Shown here in pieces: positions 18,417-28,023 of a DNA stretch of 64,000 bases (within the stretch, counting starts at the first letter, position 1; each line of letters begins with the position of its first letter). A program made the position numbers and the translations under genes. Under the pieces are notes generated by a model. That model worked only from the letters and a program-made list of their open reading frames with translations. It was not told where the DNA came from and ran no database searches. Origin of the DNA: Thiolinea disciformis DSM 14473 (GTDB taxonomy: Bacteria; Pseudomonadota; Gammaproteobacteria; Thiotrichales; Thiotrichaceae); assembly GCF_000371925.1 (NCBI RefSeq), contig NZ_AQVE01000009.1, forward strand, positions 62,001 through 126,000, written 5' to 3'.

Positions 18417-19468
18417 TAATCTAGCCCTCTCAAAGATAATCCTGCAGCAATCAATAACGCTTGCATATCATTAGTAAACCGTGCGGGGCTGACTTTTGTA
18501 CCCAAGGCCACATTGACAAAGGGATTCACAATTTTTACTGGCGTTCCAATAACGGCCTGAATTTGCTCATCAATACCAGGAATGCGCGCACATCCGCCAG
18601 ATAATAAGACCTGACTTACACCTTCCCGTTGGCTAGAGGCATAGTAAAACTGCAAGAAACGATGCAACTGACCGACCATATTGTCTTTGAAAGGATCTAA
18701 GACTTCTGAGATATAATTCTCAGGTAAGTGGCCTTCTTTCTTAGCCAAACCTGCTTCCTGCCATGTCAAACCATAGCGGTGCATAATCTGCTCTGTTAAT
18801 TGGCGACCACCAAAGGCTTGTTCGCGTGAGAAAGTCAGGCGGCCTTGCTCAAACACCGTAATACTGGTCATGGTTGCGCCAAAATCGACCACGGCGACCG
18901 AATCATATTGCTCTAATTCATTCGTTAAACGGCGCAATACTTTTTCTAAGGCATGGGTCTCGGTATCGACGATATCCACGGTTAAGCCAGCCATTTCTGC
19001 GGCGGCAACGCGCACTTCAACGTTCTCGGTGCGTGTCCCAGCCAATAAAATATCGACTAGCTCCGGGCTTTTACGGGAAGGCCCAAGAATTTCGAAGTCA
19101 TAACTGACCTCATCCATGGAGTAAGGAATATGTTGATCCGCCTCAATCGCAATTTGCGCCTCCATTTCACCTATCGGGATAGAACCCTGCATGGTGATAA
19201 TTTTGCTAATGGCCATCGAAGTAGGCACTGCTAAAGCACAGTGTTTAAGTCGTGTTCGACTTTCACGCAAAGCTTTACGAATGGCCTCACCCACGGGTTC
19301 AGGATCGACAATGTCTTTTTCATTGCAGACTCCTTCAGGTAGTGGAGCTACCGCATAACTTTCAATACGGTATTCACGGCCACGACGCGCCATTTCCACT
19401 AACTTGATGGCTGAAGAGCTGATATCAATGCCCAGTAAGTTGGGCTTGCGGCTATAAAATGAAAACAC
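18416..19468 (-). CDS. pilM: Type IV pilus actin-like ATPase PilM
   Basis: 350 residues, cytoplasmic, structurally like FtsA. The N-terminal GIDISSSAIKLVEM phosphate loop, VVDFGATMTSITVF and VLLSGGCARIPGID are the actin-fold motifs. PilM binds the PilN N-terminus and organises the platform. First gene of the pilMNOPQ-aroKB-dgt unit, divergent from ponA across a 227-bp gap, a conserved arrangement. Confidence 0.97.
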   Translation of the reverse strand: MFSFYSRKPNLLGIDISSSAIKLVEMARRGREYRIESYAVAPLPEGVCNEKDIVDPEPVGEAIRKALRESRTRLKHCALAVPTSMAISKIITMQGSIPIGEMEAQIAIEADQHIPYSMDEVSYDFEILGPSRKSPELVDILLAGTRTENVEVRVAAAEMAGLTVDIVDTETHALEKVLRRLTNELEQYDSVAVVDFGATMTSITVFEQGRLTFSREQAFGGRQLTEQIMHRYGLTWQEAGLAKKEGHLPENYISEVLDPFKDNMVGQLHRFLQFYYASSQREGVSQVLLSGGCARIPGIDEQIQAVIGTPVKIVNPFVNVALGTKVSPARFTNDMQALLIAAGLSLRGLD

Positions 19469-19695
19469 GGCTTCTCACGTCTTATTTTTGTTATTAAGTT
19501 TGTGATTATGGTAGCGTTCGACTTAAAAATAGTCTACTCTGCCCTCTTGTGTGATGCGGTGTTTTCAGATAAACGGGGAAGCTCAAGACCGACTTTAACG
19601 ACCTCAGATAAAAACAACAATCACCTTATTTTTTAGGCTTATTTTGCCTTAACAACCATATATAACTTATAAAAACTCAGGTTGGCTTGATTCTT

Positions 19696-22332
19696 ATGCG
19701 CTTGCTTTTAAAGCTCATCTCAGCTCTGTTTAGTAGCTTATTCACCTTAATGATGTTTGCCCTATTAGGCCTTACAGGTATTTACCTATATCTCACTCCA
19801 CAATTACCTGACCCACAATTATTAAGGCAGATGGAAATACAGATTCCATTACGTATTTATTCAAGAGATAATAAGCTGATTGCTGAGTTTGGCAGCCAGC
19901 GCAGCCGTCCTGTGACCCTCAATGAAATTCCTGAGAAATTACGCCAAGCCTTTATTGCCATAGAGGATTCGCGTTATTACGACCATGCAGGAATTGATAT
20001 TGTTGGTGTTTTTCGTGCCTTGAAAAGTGTCGTATCCACCGGCTCAGCTTCCCAAGGTGCCAGTACCATTACTATGCAATTAGCACGTAATGCCTTTTTA
20101 GACAATGACAAAACCATTCAACGTAAATTACGTGAGGTATTATTAGCCTTACGTATTGAACAAAAACTTACTAAACAAGAAATATTAGAACTTTATCTAA
20201 ATAAGATTTATTTAGGCAATCGGGCTTATGGTATTGCCGCCGCCGCAGAGACTTATTATGGCAAAGACCATTTAGAAGATTTGACGCTGGCACAAATGGC
20301 TATGCTGGCTGGATTACCGAAAGCACCTTCACGCTATAATCCTATTGCGAATGAATCACGCTCTATGATTCGGCGCGATTATATTTTAAAGCGAATGCAA
20401 GAATTAGGTTTTATTACTCAGCAAGATTATTCAAAGGCCGTGCGTGAACCTAATACCGCTACCGTACATGCCCCTGATATTCAAGTTTATGCACCTTATA
20501 TGGCGGAAATGGTGCGTCGCACTTTATTTGAACAATATGATGAAAAAGTCTACACCCAAGGTTTGCATGTTTATACGACCCTCGATTCAAATTTACAAAG
20601 CTATGCAGTAAACGCCTTACGTCAAACCCTTGATGAATATGATCAGCGTCATGGGTATCGTGGCCCAGAAGAGCGTTTGAATTTGGCGGACTTTAAAGAG
20701 CGCGATGATTTATTAGACAAGCTTTCGACTTATCAGCCAGTAGGTGATTTACAGGCTGCTGTTGTTTTAAAAACCGGTAATGAGCGCGCGGATGTGTTGT
20801 TATTAAATGAACAGGCTACCAGCTTTCATTTGGCCGATGTGGCGTGGGCGCGTGCTTTTATTGAGTCAGATAAGCGCGGCCCTGCGCCTAAGCGTGTAAG
20901 TGATGTCTTAAAAGTGGGTGATGTCATTCGTGTGCGCCCAGCCAAACCCTTGGAAACACCTGAGACGAAAACAAGCACTACCAAAGCTCCCATCACAAAT
21001 TCCGAATGGCAATTTAGCCAAATTCCTAAAGTGGGCGGCGCGTTGATTTTAATGGATCCGAAAAATGGCGCTTTACGAGCCGTCATGGGCGGCTATGATT
21101 TTGAATATACTAAGTTTAATCGTGCCACCCAAGCCATTCGCCAACCTGGCTCAAGCTTTAAACCCTTTTTATACTCAGCCGCCATTTCTAAAGGCTATAC
21201 CCCTGACTCGATTGTCAATGATGCACCTATCACAATTATTACGGAGGATGGTAAAACGTGGGAACCGAAAAATTTTGGCGGCAAGTATATTGGCCCAACG
21301 ACCTTACGCGAGGCACTGACAAAGTCACGTAATTTAGTGTCTGTGCGTCTTATTAAAGAAATTGGCGTTCCTTATACGACTACTTATGCTCGACGCTTTG
21401 GTTTTCCTGAAAAGGATTTGCCCCAAAACCTAACCTTGGCGTTGGGGACTGCCATGACGAATCCCTTACAAATGGCTACCGCTTATGCGACCTTCGCGAA
21501 TGGTGGTTTTAAAATTGAGCCAAATTTCATTACTAAAATCCAAGATAATACGGGCAAAATCATTTACGATGCGATGCCGTTTACTAAACGTGTTTGTGGC
21601 GATAATGTCGATACCTGCCCTTTGCGTATCGCCCAAGAGCAGGAAAGCGGCGTGCAAGGGGCGGCTGGTGTAACCAAGCAACCTGATAATATTATTAATG
21701 CCAAAAAGCCAAGTGAAACCGAGCCTCCGACTCAGACCAACGAACCGCAAGTGCCAGCAGCCCAACGCATTATGGATTCACACACCCATTTTCAAATTGT
21801 GGATGTCATGAAAGATGTCATTCGCATCGGTACGGCTTCTCATGCGGGCAGAGCTTTAAAGCGAGACGATATTGCTGGAAAAACCGGTACAACGAATGAC
21901 GAGCGCGACACGTGGTTTTGTGGTTTTAGCCCTGACTATGTGGCGGTAGCGTGGTCTGGTTTTGATGATATGTCACGTTTAGGCAATGGCGAAACCTCAG
22001 GTCGATTAGCAGTCCCTATGTGGACACGCTTAATGCAAAATGTACTCAAAGATGTACCCGAAAGACCGTGGGTAGAGCCGCCTGTGTTGCAAACGGTTAA
22101 AGTAGATGCTATCACTGGTTCCTTAGCTAACGACCAAACCACCACTATAGTAGAAGAAGGTAAAGCCTTGCCGCCTAAAAACGATGTGATTGCGCCCAAG
22201 AAAACGACACCCCGTTTTGAATTTACGGATACACGCGGCAATGACCCAGCGGAAAACGCGAACCGCGCCACACCAGCAGCCCCGCGCGTCATTCGTAAAG
22301 AGGTTGTTGAAATCCCTGAGCAAATTTTCTAA
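19696..22332 (+). CDS. mrcA: Penicillin-binding protein 1A
   Basis: 878 residues from ATG 19696; a TTG at 19687 better spaced from a CAGG site is an alternative start. Bifunctional peptidoglycan synthase: one N-terminal membrane helix, glycosyltransferase domain with EDSRYYDHAGID and GASTITMQLARN, an OB-like insert, then the transpeptidase with GSSFKP (catalytic Ser), SRN and KTGTTND motifs. The C-terminal ~70 residues are a disordered Pro/Lys tail. Divergent from pilM, a classic ponA-pilM arrangement. Its stop overlaps the next start (TAATG). Confidence 0.96.
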   Translation: MRLLLKLISALFSSLFTLMMFALLGLTGIYLYLTPQLPDPQLLRQMEIQIPLRIYSRDNKLIAEFGSQRSRPVTLNEIPEKLRQAFIAIEDSRYYDHAGIDIVGVFRALKSVVSTGSASQGASTITMQLARNAFLDNDKTIQRKLREVLLALRIEQKLTKQEILELYLNKIYLGNRAYGIAAAAETYYGKDHLEDLTLAQMAMLAGLPKAPSRYNPIANESRSMIRRDYILKRMQELGFITQQDYSKAVREPNTATVHAPDIQVYAPYMAEMVRRTLFEQYDEKVYTQGLHVYTTLDSNLQSYAVNALRQTLDEYDQRHGYRGPEERLNLADFKERDDLLDKLSTYQPVGDLQAAVVLKTGNERADVLLLNEQATSFHLADVAWARAFIESDKRGPAPKRVSDVLKVGDVIRVRPAKPLETPETKTSTTKAPITNSEWQFSQIPKVGGALILMDPKNGALRAVMGGYDFEYTKFNRATQAIRQPGSSFKPFLYSAAISKGYTPDSIVNDAPITIITEDGKTWEPKNFGGKYIGPTTLREALTKSRNLVSVRLIKEIGVPYTTTYARRFGFPEKDLPQNLTLALGTAMTNPLQMATAYATFANGGFKIEPNFITKIQDNTGKIIYDAMPFTKRVCGDNVDTCPLRIAQEQESGVQGAAGVTKQPDNIINAKKPSETEPPTQTNEPQVPAAQRIMDSHTHFQIVDVMKDVIRIGTASHAGRALKRDDIAGKTGTTNDERDTWFCGFSPDYVAVAWSGFDDMSRLGNGETSGRLAVPMWTRLMQNVLKDVPERPWVEPPVLQTVKVDAITGSLANDQTTTIVEEGKALPPKNDVIAPKKTTPRFEFTDTRGNDPAENANRATPAAPRVIRKEVVEIPEQIF

Positions 22333-22946
22333 TGAGCTTTAATGAAAAAAATATCCGTCAGCTAGTCGCGGATGAGACAGCACGCTTAATTTTTGATGAA
22401 GGCTATCGCGATTATCGACTGGCTAAGCTAAAAGCTGCTGAACGACTCGGTGCAAATCAAGCCGGTCAACAACCCAGTAATGACGAGATCGAAACGGCTC
22501 TGCAAGAATATGTGCGTTTAGTCGATCCTGTCGAACAACGAAACCGCCTACGCCAACATCGACAAATCGCTCTGGAAGCATTGGATTTTCTGAACGAGTT
22601 TCAACCTTACCTTACAGGCTCGGCTTTAGAGGGTACCAGCGGGCCGCATTCGCCTGTGACGCTGTATCTACAAGCCAATCGAGCTGAAGATGTGATGTTC
22701 TTTTTAGAGGATCAGAATATTCCGTTTCAAACACATGAACGTAAATTGCGCTCCGGAAAAAAGCAGGAGTATTACCCTTTATTACGCTTTTTCGTCGATA
22801 ATGTTGAAGTAGAATTAATGATCTTCCCAGATGATGGGCGCGATGCACACGCCACTTTAAATCCACAAACCGGCAAAGCGTTGAAGCGCGCTGATTATCG
22901 CAAGCTTAAAGAATTACTAGAACAGCCTGAGGAGAATACGCCTTAG
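22332..22946 (+). CDS. Uncharacterised protein with a possible nucleotidyltransferase-like core
   Basis: 204 residues, no signal peptide or membrane helix. I do not recognise a named family. The N-terminal ~90 residues are helical and charged ([30 protein letters not shown]). Around residues 96-160 there is [22 protein letters not shown] followed by a charged beta segment [19 protein letters not shown] at the start and an acidic strand afterward are what a small nucleotidyltransferase fold shows, but the catalytic DxD is not clear. It is translationally coupled to ponA (1-base overlap) and convergent with hemE (4-base overlap). Confidence 0.7.
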   Translation: MSFNEKNIRQLVADETARLIFDEGYRDYRLAKLKAAERLGANQAGQQPSNDEIETALQEYVRLVDPVEQRNRLRQHRQIALEALDFLNEFQPYLTGSALEGTSGPHSPVTLYLQANRAEDVMFFLEDQNIPFQTHERKLRSGKKQEYYPLLRFFVDNVEVELMIFPDDGRDAHATLNPQTGKALKRADYRKLKELLEQPEENTP

Positions 22947-24007
22947 GCCTTACGGCCAAACTCATGTACCGCATCAACTAATACCTTCACATTCTCGGGT
23001 CTAATGTGTTGGTGGATGCCGTGTCCTAAATTGAATACATGCCCGCTTGGCTGCCCAAAATCAGTGACAATTTGCTTTACCTGCGCTCGAATGGCCTCAG
23101 GTGTGGCATAGAGTACACAAGGATCCATATTGCCCTGCAAAGCCACTTGTTGACCAACACGCGCATAAGCCTCGGCAATATTAATCGTCCAGTCTAAGCC
23201 TAAGCCATCACAGCCCGTTGCTGCCATGCTTTCCAGCCATTGTGCCCCGCCTTTAGTAAATAAAATGACCGGAATAGTTTGACCTTCGTACTGACGCGTT
23301 AAGCCTTCAACAATACGCTGCATATACGCTAAGGAAAATTCACGATAAGTAGTCGGTGTTAAACTACCGCCCCAAGTATCGAAAATCATTACTGCCTGCG
23401 CGCCTGCTGCAATTTGCGCATTCAAATAGGCGGTGACGCTACTTGCTAATTTATCCAAAAGTAAATGTAAAGTGGCAGGATCGCTATACATCATGCCTTT
23501 AATTTTAGCAAATTCTTTGCTGGAGCTACCTTCCACCATATAAGTAGCCAAAGTCCAAGGACTACCCGAGAAACCAATTAAGGGCACTCGGCCATTGAGT
23601 GCTGCGCGAATTGTGCGCACTGCATCCATGACATAACGCAATTCGTCTTCAGGATCAGGAATAGGCAAGGCTTCAATAGCTGCTCTCGTTTGTACAGGCC
23701 GTTCAAAACGTGGCCCTTCACCCTCTGAAAAATACAAGCCCAAACCCATGGCATCGGGAACGGTTAAAATATCAGAAAATAGAATGGCGGCGTCTAAATC
23801 AAAACGTTCTAAAGGCTGCAAAGTAACTTCGCAAGCAAGCTCTGGATTGCGACACAAATCCATAAAACTGCCTGCTTGTTGGCGAGTGGCGCGATATTCA
23901 GGCAAATAACGCCCGGCTTGACGCATAATCCAAATAGGAGTGGTATCAACAGCTTGCTTTAATAAGGCACGCAAAAAACGATCATTCTTTAGCGGCGTAG
24001 CAACCAT
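22943..24007 (-). CDS. hemE: Uroporphyrinogen decarboxylase HemE
   Basis: 354 residues, converting uroporphyrinogen III to coproporphyrinogen III in haem synthesis. Signature [16 protein letters not shown] near residue 25, then [15 protein letters not shown], the [13 protein letters not shown] stretch, [10 protein letters not shown] and the C-terminal [10 protein letters not shown]. Length and order fit the family. Single gene by spacing (upstream yqeY 58 bp away, same strand). Confidence 0.97.
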   Translation of the reverse strand: MVATPLKNDRFLRALLKQAVDTTPIWIMRQAGRYLPEYRATRQQAGSFMDLCRNPELACEVTLQPLERFDLDAAILFSDILTVPDAMGLGLYFSEGEGPRFERPVQTRAAIEALPIPDPEDELRYVMDAVRTIRAALNGRVPLIGFSGSPWTLATYMVEGSSSKEFAKIKGMMYSDPATLHLLLDKLASSVTAYLNAQIAAGAQAVMIFDTWGGSLTPTTYREFSLAYMQRIVEGLTRQYEGQTIPVILFTKGGAQWLESMAATGCDGLGLDWTINIAEAYARVGQQVALQGNMDPCVLYATPEAIRAQVKQIVTDFGQPSGHVFNLGHGIHQHIRPENVKVLVDAVHEFGRKA

Positions 24008-24064
24008 GTATACACTCCAAAAAGACTGAGCACACCAGCTTGTGGCTCAAAAAGGAAGACTGGC

Positions 24065-24511
24065 TTAGCTGCCTAATCCAGCTTTAATCAAACTACTTAC
24101 TTTACTCATATCAGCACGGCCTTGCGCCTTGGGTTTTACCCATGCCATGACCTTGCCCATATCTTTAGCAGAACTAGCACCCGTTTCAGCAATTGCCTGT
24201 TGCACTAAGACATTTAACTCGGCCTCAGTCAAAGCTTGCGGCAAATATTCTTGGATAATGTCAATTTCGGACTGTTCAGCGGCGGCTAAATCAGCACGAC
24301 CACCGTCGGTGTATTGGCGGATAGACTCACGGCGCTGTTTTACCATTTTGTCCAAAATCGCCAAGATGGTTGTATCGTCTAACTCAGTACGGGTGTCGAC
24401 TTCCTGCTGCTTCAGTGCGGCCAACATCAGACGAATGACACCCAGACGCGCCTTATCGTGGGCGCGCATGGCAGTTTTCATGGCTTCGGTGAGTTCTGTT
24501 TTTAAGCTCAT
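24065..24511 (-). CDS. yqeY: GatB/YqeY domain protein
   Basis: 148 residues, cytoplasmic. The whole length is the YqeY helical domain related to the tail of GatB: AMRAHDKARLGVIRLMLAALKQQEVD, RRESIRQYTDGGRADLAAAEQSEI, YLPQALTEAEL and DMGKVMAWV. Function is not settled, though tRNA-dependent amidation is suspected from homology. It is next to rpsU, the usual rpsU-yqeY pairing in Gammaproteobacteria. Confidence 0.95.
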   Translation of the reverse strand: MSLKTELTEAMKTAMRAHDKARLGVIRLMLAALKQQEVDTRTELDDTTILAILDKMVKQRRESIRQYTDGGRADLAAAEQSEIDIIQEYLPQALTEAELNVLVQQAIAETGASSAKDMGKVMAWVKPKAQGRADMSKVSSLIKAGLGS

Positions 24512-24574
24512 TTTATTTTCCTAAACCAAGTGAACCGAGTTGACTGCAATCCAACAATTACAGTACTACTCCGA

Positions 24575-24790
24575 TTAATACATTCTGACGCGACGGTTCA
24601 AATCACGAGAGATACGCTTTAAATTGCGTTTAACCGCAGCAGCACGTTTACGCTTACGGATAGAGGTTGGTTTTTCATAGAACTCGCGCGCGCGAACTTC
24701 AGCCACCACACCTGCTTTTTCACAAGTACGCTTAAAACGACGTACCGCAATTTCAAAAGGCTCTGTATCTCTTACTCGTACACTTGGCAT
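24575..24790 (-). CDS. rpsU: 30S ribosomal protein S21
   Basis: 71 residues, the usual length for proteobacterial bS21. Starts [19 protein letters not shown] and ends in the basic [14 protein letters not shown] stretch. A small stem CACCAC-GAG-GTGGTG (24843-24857) lies in the likely 5' leader. Confidence 0.98.
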   Translation of the reverse strand: MPSVRVRDTEPFEIAVRRFKRTCEKAGVVAEVRAREFYEKPTSIRKRKRAAAVKRNLKRISRDLNRRVRMY

Positions 24791-24920
24791 ATTTTCAATA
24801 ATCTCAATCAGTTAGAATCGTTTAAAATGAATCCATAGGTATCACCACGAGGTGGTGCATTTTAGTAAACGCGTAATTATACGCGCTCTAGCGCCAAATG
24901 TAAAAGCGACACTGATTTTT

Positions 24921-25328
24921 TTACGATGTTTCAATAAATTCGCCGTATAAAATTAATGAGTGACCGCTAATCTTAAACCCATGTTGCTCGGCAATTTCCC
25001 CTTGGCGCTTTTCAATCAACTCATCGCAAAATTCCACGACCTTACCAGTGCGTAAACACACCATGTGATCATGATGATCCTCTGACGCAATTTCAAACAC
25101 TGCCTGCCCACCTTCAAAATGGTGGCGGTTAATTAATCCTGCCGCCTCAAATTGCGTCAAAACCCGATACACGGTTGCCAATCCGACCTCTTCACCGTTT
25201 GCCAACAGCGTGCGATAAATATCTTCTGCGCTGAGATGGCGATCCGTCGAATGTTCTAATAAATCGAGGATTTTTAGGCGTGGCTGAGTAATTTTCAGAC
25301 CAGCGCGTTTAATATCTTGCTCTTCCAC
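24921..25328 (-). CDS. fur: Ferric uptake regulator Fur
   Basis: 135 residues. Winged-helix N-terminus (GLKITQPRLKILDLLEHS, LSAEDIYRTLLANGEEVGLATVYRVL), then the metal and dimerisation domain with HHFEGGQAVFEIASEDHHDHMVC. The first CxxC zinc pair is reduced to a single Cys (CLRTGKV), as in pseudomonad Fur. Fe(II)-dependent repressor of iron uptake. Divergent from bamE across 84 bp, a conserved arrangement; no clear Fur box is visible in that gap. Confidence 0.96.
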   Translation of the reverse strand: MEEQDIKRAGLKITQPRLKILDLLEHSTDRHLSAEDIYRTLLANGEEVGLATVYRVLTQFEAAGLINRHHFEGGQAVFEIASEDHHDHMVCLRTGKVVEFCDELIEKRQGEIAEQHGFKISGHSLILYGEFIETS

Positions 25329-25412
25329 CCTGCACTCTCCATTCTGAATGGTCTATTATGGCAGCCACACAGCATTACTAACATATACTGAACAACTTAG
25401 ATAAAGCTTATC

Positions 25413-25715
25413 ATGATCAAAACTATTCTTTCAGTTTCACTCGCAGCCCTCTTGCTGACCAGTTGTGGTATTTACCGTATGGATATCCAACAAGGTAATT
25501 ATTTGGCCGAGGAGCAACTCGCTAAAGTTCAACGTGGCATGAGCCGCACAGAAGTGCAGGATATTTTAGGTACACCTTTATTAGCTGACGATTTTCGGCA
25601 AAATCGCTGGGATTATATCTTTTATTTAAAACCCGGTAGCGGCACGCCTAAACGTAGTGGCGTAACTATTCTGTTTAGTGATGCTGGTACAGTAACGGAG
25701 ATTCGCCGCGACTAA
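25413..25715 (+). CDS. bamE: Outer-membrane assembly lipoprotein BamE (SmpA/OmlA)
   Basis: 100 residues. Lipoprotein signal peptide with LLTSC lipobox, then the BamE fold: QQGNYLAEEQLAKVQRGMS, EVQDILGTPLLADDF, WDYIFYLKPGSG and the final ILFSDAGTVTEI. Part of the BAM complex that inserts beta-barrel proteins. Single gene followed by a strong terminator. Confidence 0.97.
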   Translation: MIKTILSVSLAALLLTSCGIYRMDIQQGNYLAEEQLAKVQRGMSRTEVQDILGTPLLADDFRQNRWDYIFYLKPGSGTPKRSGVTILFSDAGTVTEIRRD

Positions 25716-25724
25716 CTATCAAGC

Positions 25725-25754
25725 TAAGCCCTTTCTTCAAAAGGGCTTATTTTT
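25725..25754. terminator. Terminator between convergent bamE and rnfH
   Basis: TAAGCCCTTT (25725-25734), loop CTTCA, AAAGGGCTTA (25740-25749) then T5. The right arm contains the rnfH stop codon, so the same hairpin can end both convergent transcripts. Confidence 0.88.
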
Positions 25755-26082
25755 CTTCGCCACCTGAACCTTTTTTCATTTGCTTACCCTCTGCCGCACG
25801 TCGTTTACGTACCTCTTTCGGATCAGCTAATAAGGGGCGATAAATTTCAATCCGATCTTTTACCCGCACTACCGTATCTAACTGGGTTACTTTGCCAAAA
25901 ATACCGACACTCAATTTTTCCAGCTCCAGTTCAGAATAACGACTTAATATACCACTGGCTTGAATCGCTTCACGCACAGTCGTGTTAGGCGCGACCTGAA
26001 CTTGCCATAAAATTTGTTCCTGTGGCAAGGGATAAACCACTTCAATAGAAATCGATTCAGACGGCTGCTTTTCCATAAACAT
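25747..26082 (-). CDS. rnfH: RnfH family protein (ubiquitin-like fold)
   Basis: About 111 residues; starts at 26082 or 26076 are both plausible, overlapping the end of ratA by up to 26 bases. Matches RnfH: ISIEVVYPLPQEQILWQV, TVREAIQASGIL, KLSVGIFGKV and DRIEIYRPLLADPKEVRKRR. A MoaD/ubiquitin-like small protein of the RatB/RnfH family, whose role in vivo is unclear; it is coded with ratA rather than with the rnf operon, as in E. coli. Confidence 0.94.
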   Translation of the reverse strand: MFMEKQPSESISIEVVYPLPQEQILWQVQVAPNTTVREAIQASGILSRYSELELEKLSVGIFGKVTQLDTVVRVKDRIEIYRPLLADPKEVRKRRAAEGKQMKKGSGGEEK

Positions 26083-26500
26083 CTTGTGCACGTGCTACAA
26101 AAGAATCCACCAAAGAATCAATCGCTTGATTAAACACTGGCCCCATCACCATTCCCGTGAGCTTATTAGAAAATTCAAACTCAATATCTAATAACACTTT
26201 ACTCGCTTGGTCACCAAGCGCTTGAAAACTCCACTGACCGTGTAATTTCTTGAACGGCCCATCCACTAAGGTCATTTCGATAGTACGATTAGGAATAACG
26301 CGATTGAGTGTAGTAAAGCTTTTATCAAAACCACCTTTAGCCACCTCAATACTGGCCGTTACCTCCGTTTCGCTGCGTGCTAATTCTACTGTATGGCGAC
26401 ACCAAGGCAAAAAATTAGGGTAGTCCAGAATATTATCCACCAAGGCATACATCTTTTCAGCAGAATAAGGCACCAGTGCGCTACGAACGATATGCGGCAT
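26057..26500 (-). CDS. ratA: RatA/Coq10-type START-domain protein
   Basis: 147 residues of the SRPBCC fold: RSALVPYSAEKMYALVDNILDYPNFLPWC, then VAKGGFDKSFTTLN and LLDIEFEFSNKL. E. coli RatA is reported to block 70S assembly, while related eukaryotic Coq10 binds ubiquinone; either role may apply. Divergent from smpB (99 bp apart) and coupled to rnfH, a conserved smpB/ratA-rnfH layout. Confidence 0.94.
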   Translation of the reverse strand: MPHIVRSALVPYSAEKMYALVDNILDYPNFLPWCRHTVELARSETEVTASIEVAKGGFDKSFTTLNRVIPNRTIEMTLVDGPFKKLHGQWSFQALGDQASKVLLDIEFEFSNKLTGMVMGPVFNQAIDSLVDSFVARAQDVYGKAAV

Positions 26501-26599
26501 ACAATTTCCTTTATCTCGACCTGTCGGCCAACTCAGCTAATTCATATTACGCCCAGAACACGCTATCATCATCTGAATCTTGCATTGATAGAAACCCAT

Positions 26600-27076
26600 A
26601 TGGCAAAAACAAACAAAAAAGCAGCGTCTGGTAGTAAAACCATAGCACTCAATAAAAATGCTCGCTACGAATATTCCATCGAAGATACCTATGAGGCTGG
26701 TGTAGTCTTACAAGGTTGGGAAGTCAAAAGTATTCGTGAAGGGCGTGTGCAATTACGCGATAGTTTCGTCATGCTGCAACAGGGCGAAGCATTTTTATTT
26801 AATGCCTTGATTACGCCACTGATTTCGGCCTCCACCCATATTATTCCCGAATCGAAACGCACCCGAAAATTACTCTTACACGACTATCAAATAGCTCGCT
26901 TAGGCAGTGCGGTAGATCGCAAAGGTTATACTGTTGTCCCTACGGCTATGTATTGGAAAAATAATCGCGTCAAAATTGAAATTGGCTTAGGTAAGGGTAA
27001 GCAAACACACGATAAACGTGCGACTGAAAAAGAGCGCGATTGGAATCGTGAAAAATCGCGAGTGATGAAAAAGTAA
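26600..27076 (+). CDS. smpB: SsrA-binding protein SmpB
   Basis: 158 residues from the ATG at 26600; a longer in-frame reading upstream runs across the ratA promoter and is not family-like. SmpB delivers tmRNA to stalled ribosomes. Motifs: ALNKNARYEYSIEDTYEAG, LQGWEVKSIREGRVQLRDSFV, and the C-terminal basic tail KGKQTHDKRATEKERDW. Its stop overlaps the trmJ start (TAATG). Confidence 0.97.
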   Translation: MAKTNKKAASGSKTIALNKNARYEYSIEDTYEAGVVLQGWEVKSIREGRVQLRDSFVMLQQGEAFLFNALITPLISASTHIIPESKRTRKLLLHDYQIARLGSAVDRKGYTVVPTAMYWKNNRVKIEIGLGKGKQTHDKRATEKERDWNREKSRVMKK

Positions 27077-27828
27077 TGACTGAGCGCTTGGATAATTTGT
27101 GTATCGTCATGGTACACACCTCGCATCCGGGCAATATAGGTTCGGCTGCACGAGCCATGAAAACCATGGGCGTAAAAGATTTGCGCCTCGTTCTGCCCAA
27201 TCGTTTTAACTCTCCCGAAACCAAAGCACTAGCCTCAGGTGCGGATGATATTCTGGATAATGCACGGATTTGCGATAACCTACGTGAAGCCTTGGTCGAT
27301 TGCCATTATGTAATGGCGACCAGCGCCCGTTCTGAGCGTAGTCTGCCTTGGCCACAAATGAATGCGCGCGAAGGGGGAGTACATGTCGCTGAACGTTTAA
27401 CGTCACAAAAAGTGGCACTGGTATTTGGGCGCGAACGTACAGGTTTAACTAATAGCGAACTAGAGCATTGCCATGCTTTGGTACATATCCCGATGGCCTT
27501 TGACTTTTTCTCGCTTAATATTGCCGCGGCCATTCAATTACTGTGTTACGAATGCCGGATGGCCGTTTTACAAACTCATCCGCAAATCCCACCACTAGGT
27601 GCAGAACAGGAATTACCTGCCACTCACGAAGCGCTAGAAGACTTTTTTGAGCATTTGGAAAACACCCTCATCGAAACACGCTATCTTGACCCTGAGCATC
27701 CACGCTTGCTCATGCGCCGTATGCGCCGACTCTTTGGACGTGCTGCTATGACCGAAAATGAGGTGAGTATGCTGCGTGGCATGTTGGCTTCGTTTCAAGG
27801 TAGAAAATTTCAGCCACGAGATGCTTAA
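27076..27828 (+). CDS. trmJ: tRNA (cytidine/uridine-2'-O-)-methyltransferase TrmJ
   Basis: 250 residues of the SPOUT fold, methylating position 32 of tRNAs. Shows VMVHTSHPGNIGSAARAMKTMG, the SAM-site ALVFGRERTGLTNSEL and IPMAFDFFSLNIAAAIQLLCYE, then the C-terminal helical extension typical of TrmJ. Coupled to smpB by a one-base overlap; a tRNA-Thr gene follows 48 bp downstream. Confidence 0.95.
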   Translation: MTERLDNLCIVMVHTSHPGNIGSAARAMKTMGVKDLRLVLPNRFNSPETKALASGADDILDNARICDNLREALVDCHYVMATSARSERSLPWPQMNAREGGVHVAERLTSQKVALVFGRERTGLTNSELEHCHALVHIPMAFDFFSLNIAAAIQLLCYECRMAVLQTHPQIPPLGAEQELPATHEALEDFFEHLENTLIETRYLDPEHPRLLMRRMRRLFGRAAMTENEVSMLRGMLASFQGRKFQPRDA

Positions 27829-27834
27829 AAATAC

Positions 27835-27863
27835 TTGCCAAGCGAGAAGAGTTTGCATAAAAT
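27835..27863 (+). promoter_or_regulatory. sigma-70 promoter of the tRNA-Thr gene
   Basis: TTGCCA (27835-27840), 17-base spacer, TAAAAT (27858-27863), followed by a GC-rich GCGCGAC discriminator typical of stringently controlled stable-RNA promoters. The expected start is a few bases before the mature tRNA 5' end at 27877. Confidence 0.75.
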
Positions 27864-27876
27864 GCGCGACTTCAAC

Positions 27877-27952
<76 letters not shown>

Positions 27953-27957
27953 CATTT

Positions 27958-27986
27958 AAAAGGCTGCATTTATTGCAGCCTTTTTT
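27958..27986 (+). terminator. Terminator after tRNA-Thr
   Basis: AAAAGGCTGCA, 5-base loop, TGCAGCC followed by T6. Directly behind the tRNA 3' end. Confidence 0.92.
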
Positions 27987-28023
27987 ATTTCCACTATCTC
28001 AACATGCTAGGTGTTATGCTTTA

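Noticed and set aside
24843-24857. CACCAC-GAG-GTGGTG hairpin upstream of rpsU as a riboswitch or autoregulatory site
   Set aside because: Only six base pairs and no match to a known S21 regulatory structure; noted in the rpsU entry only.
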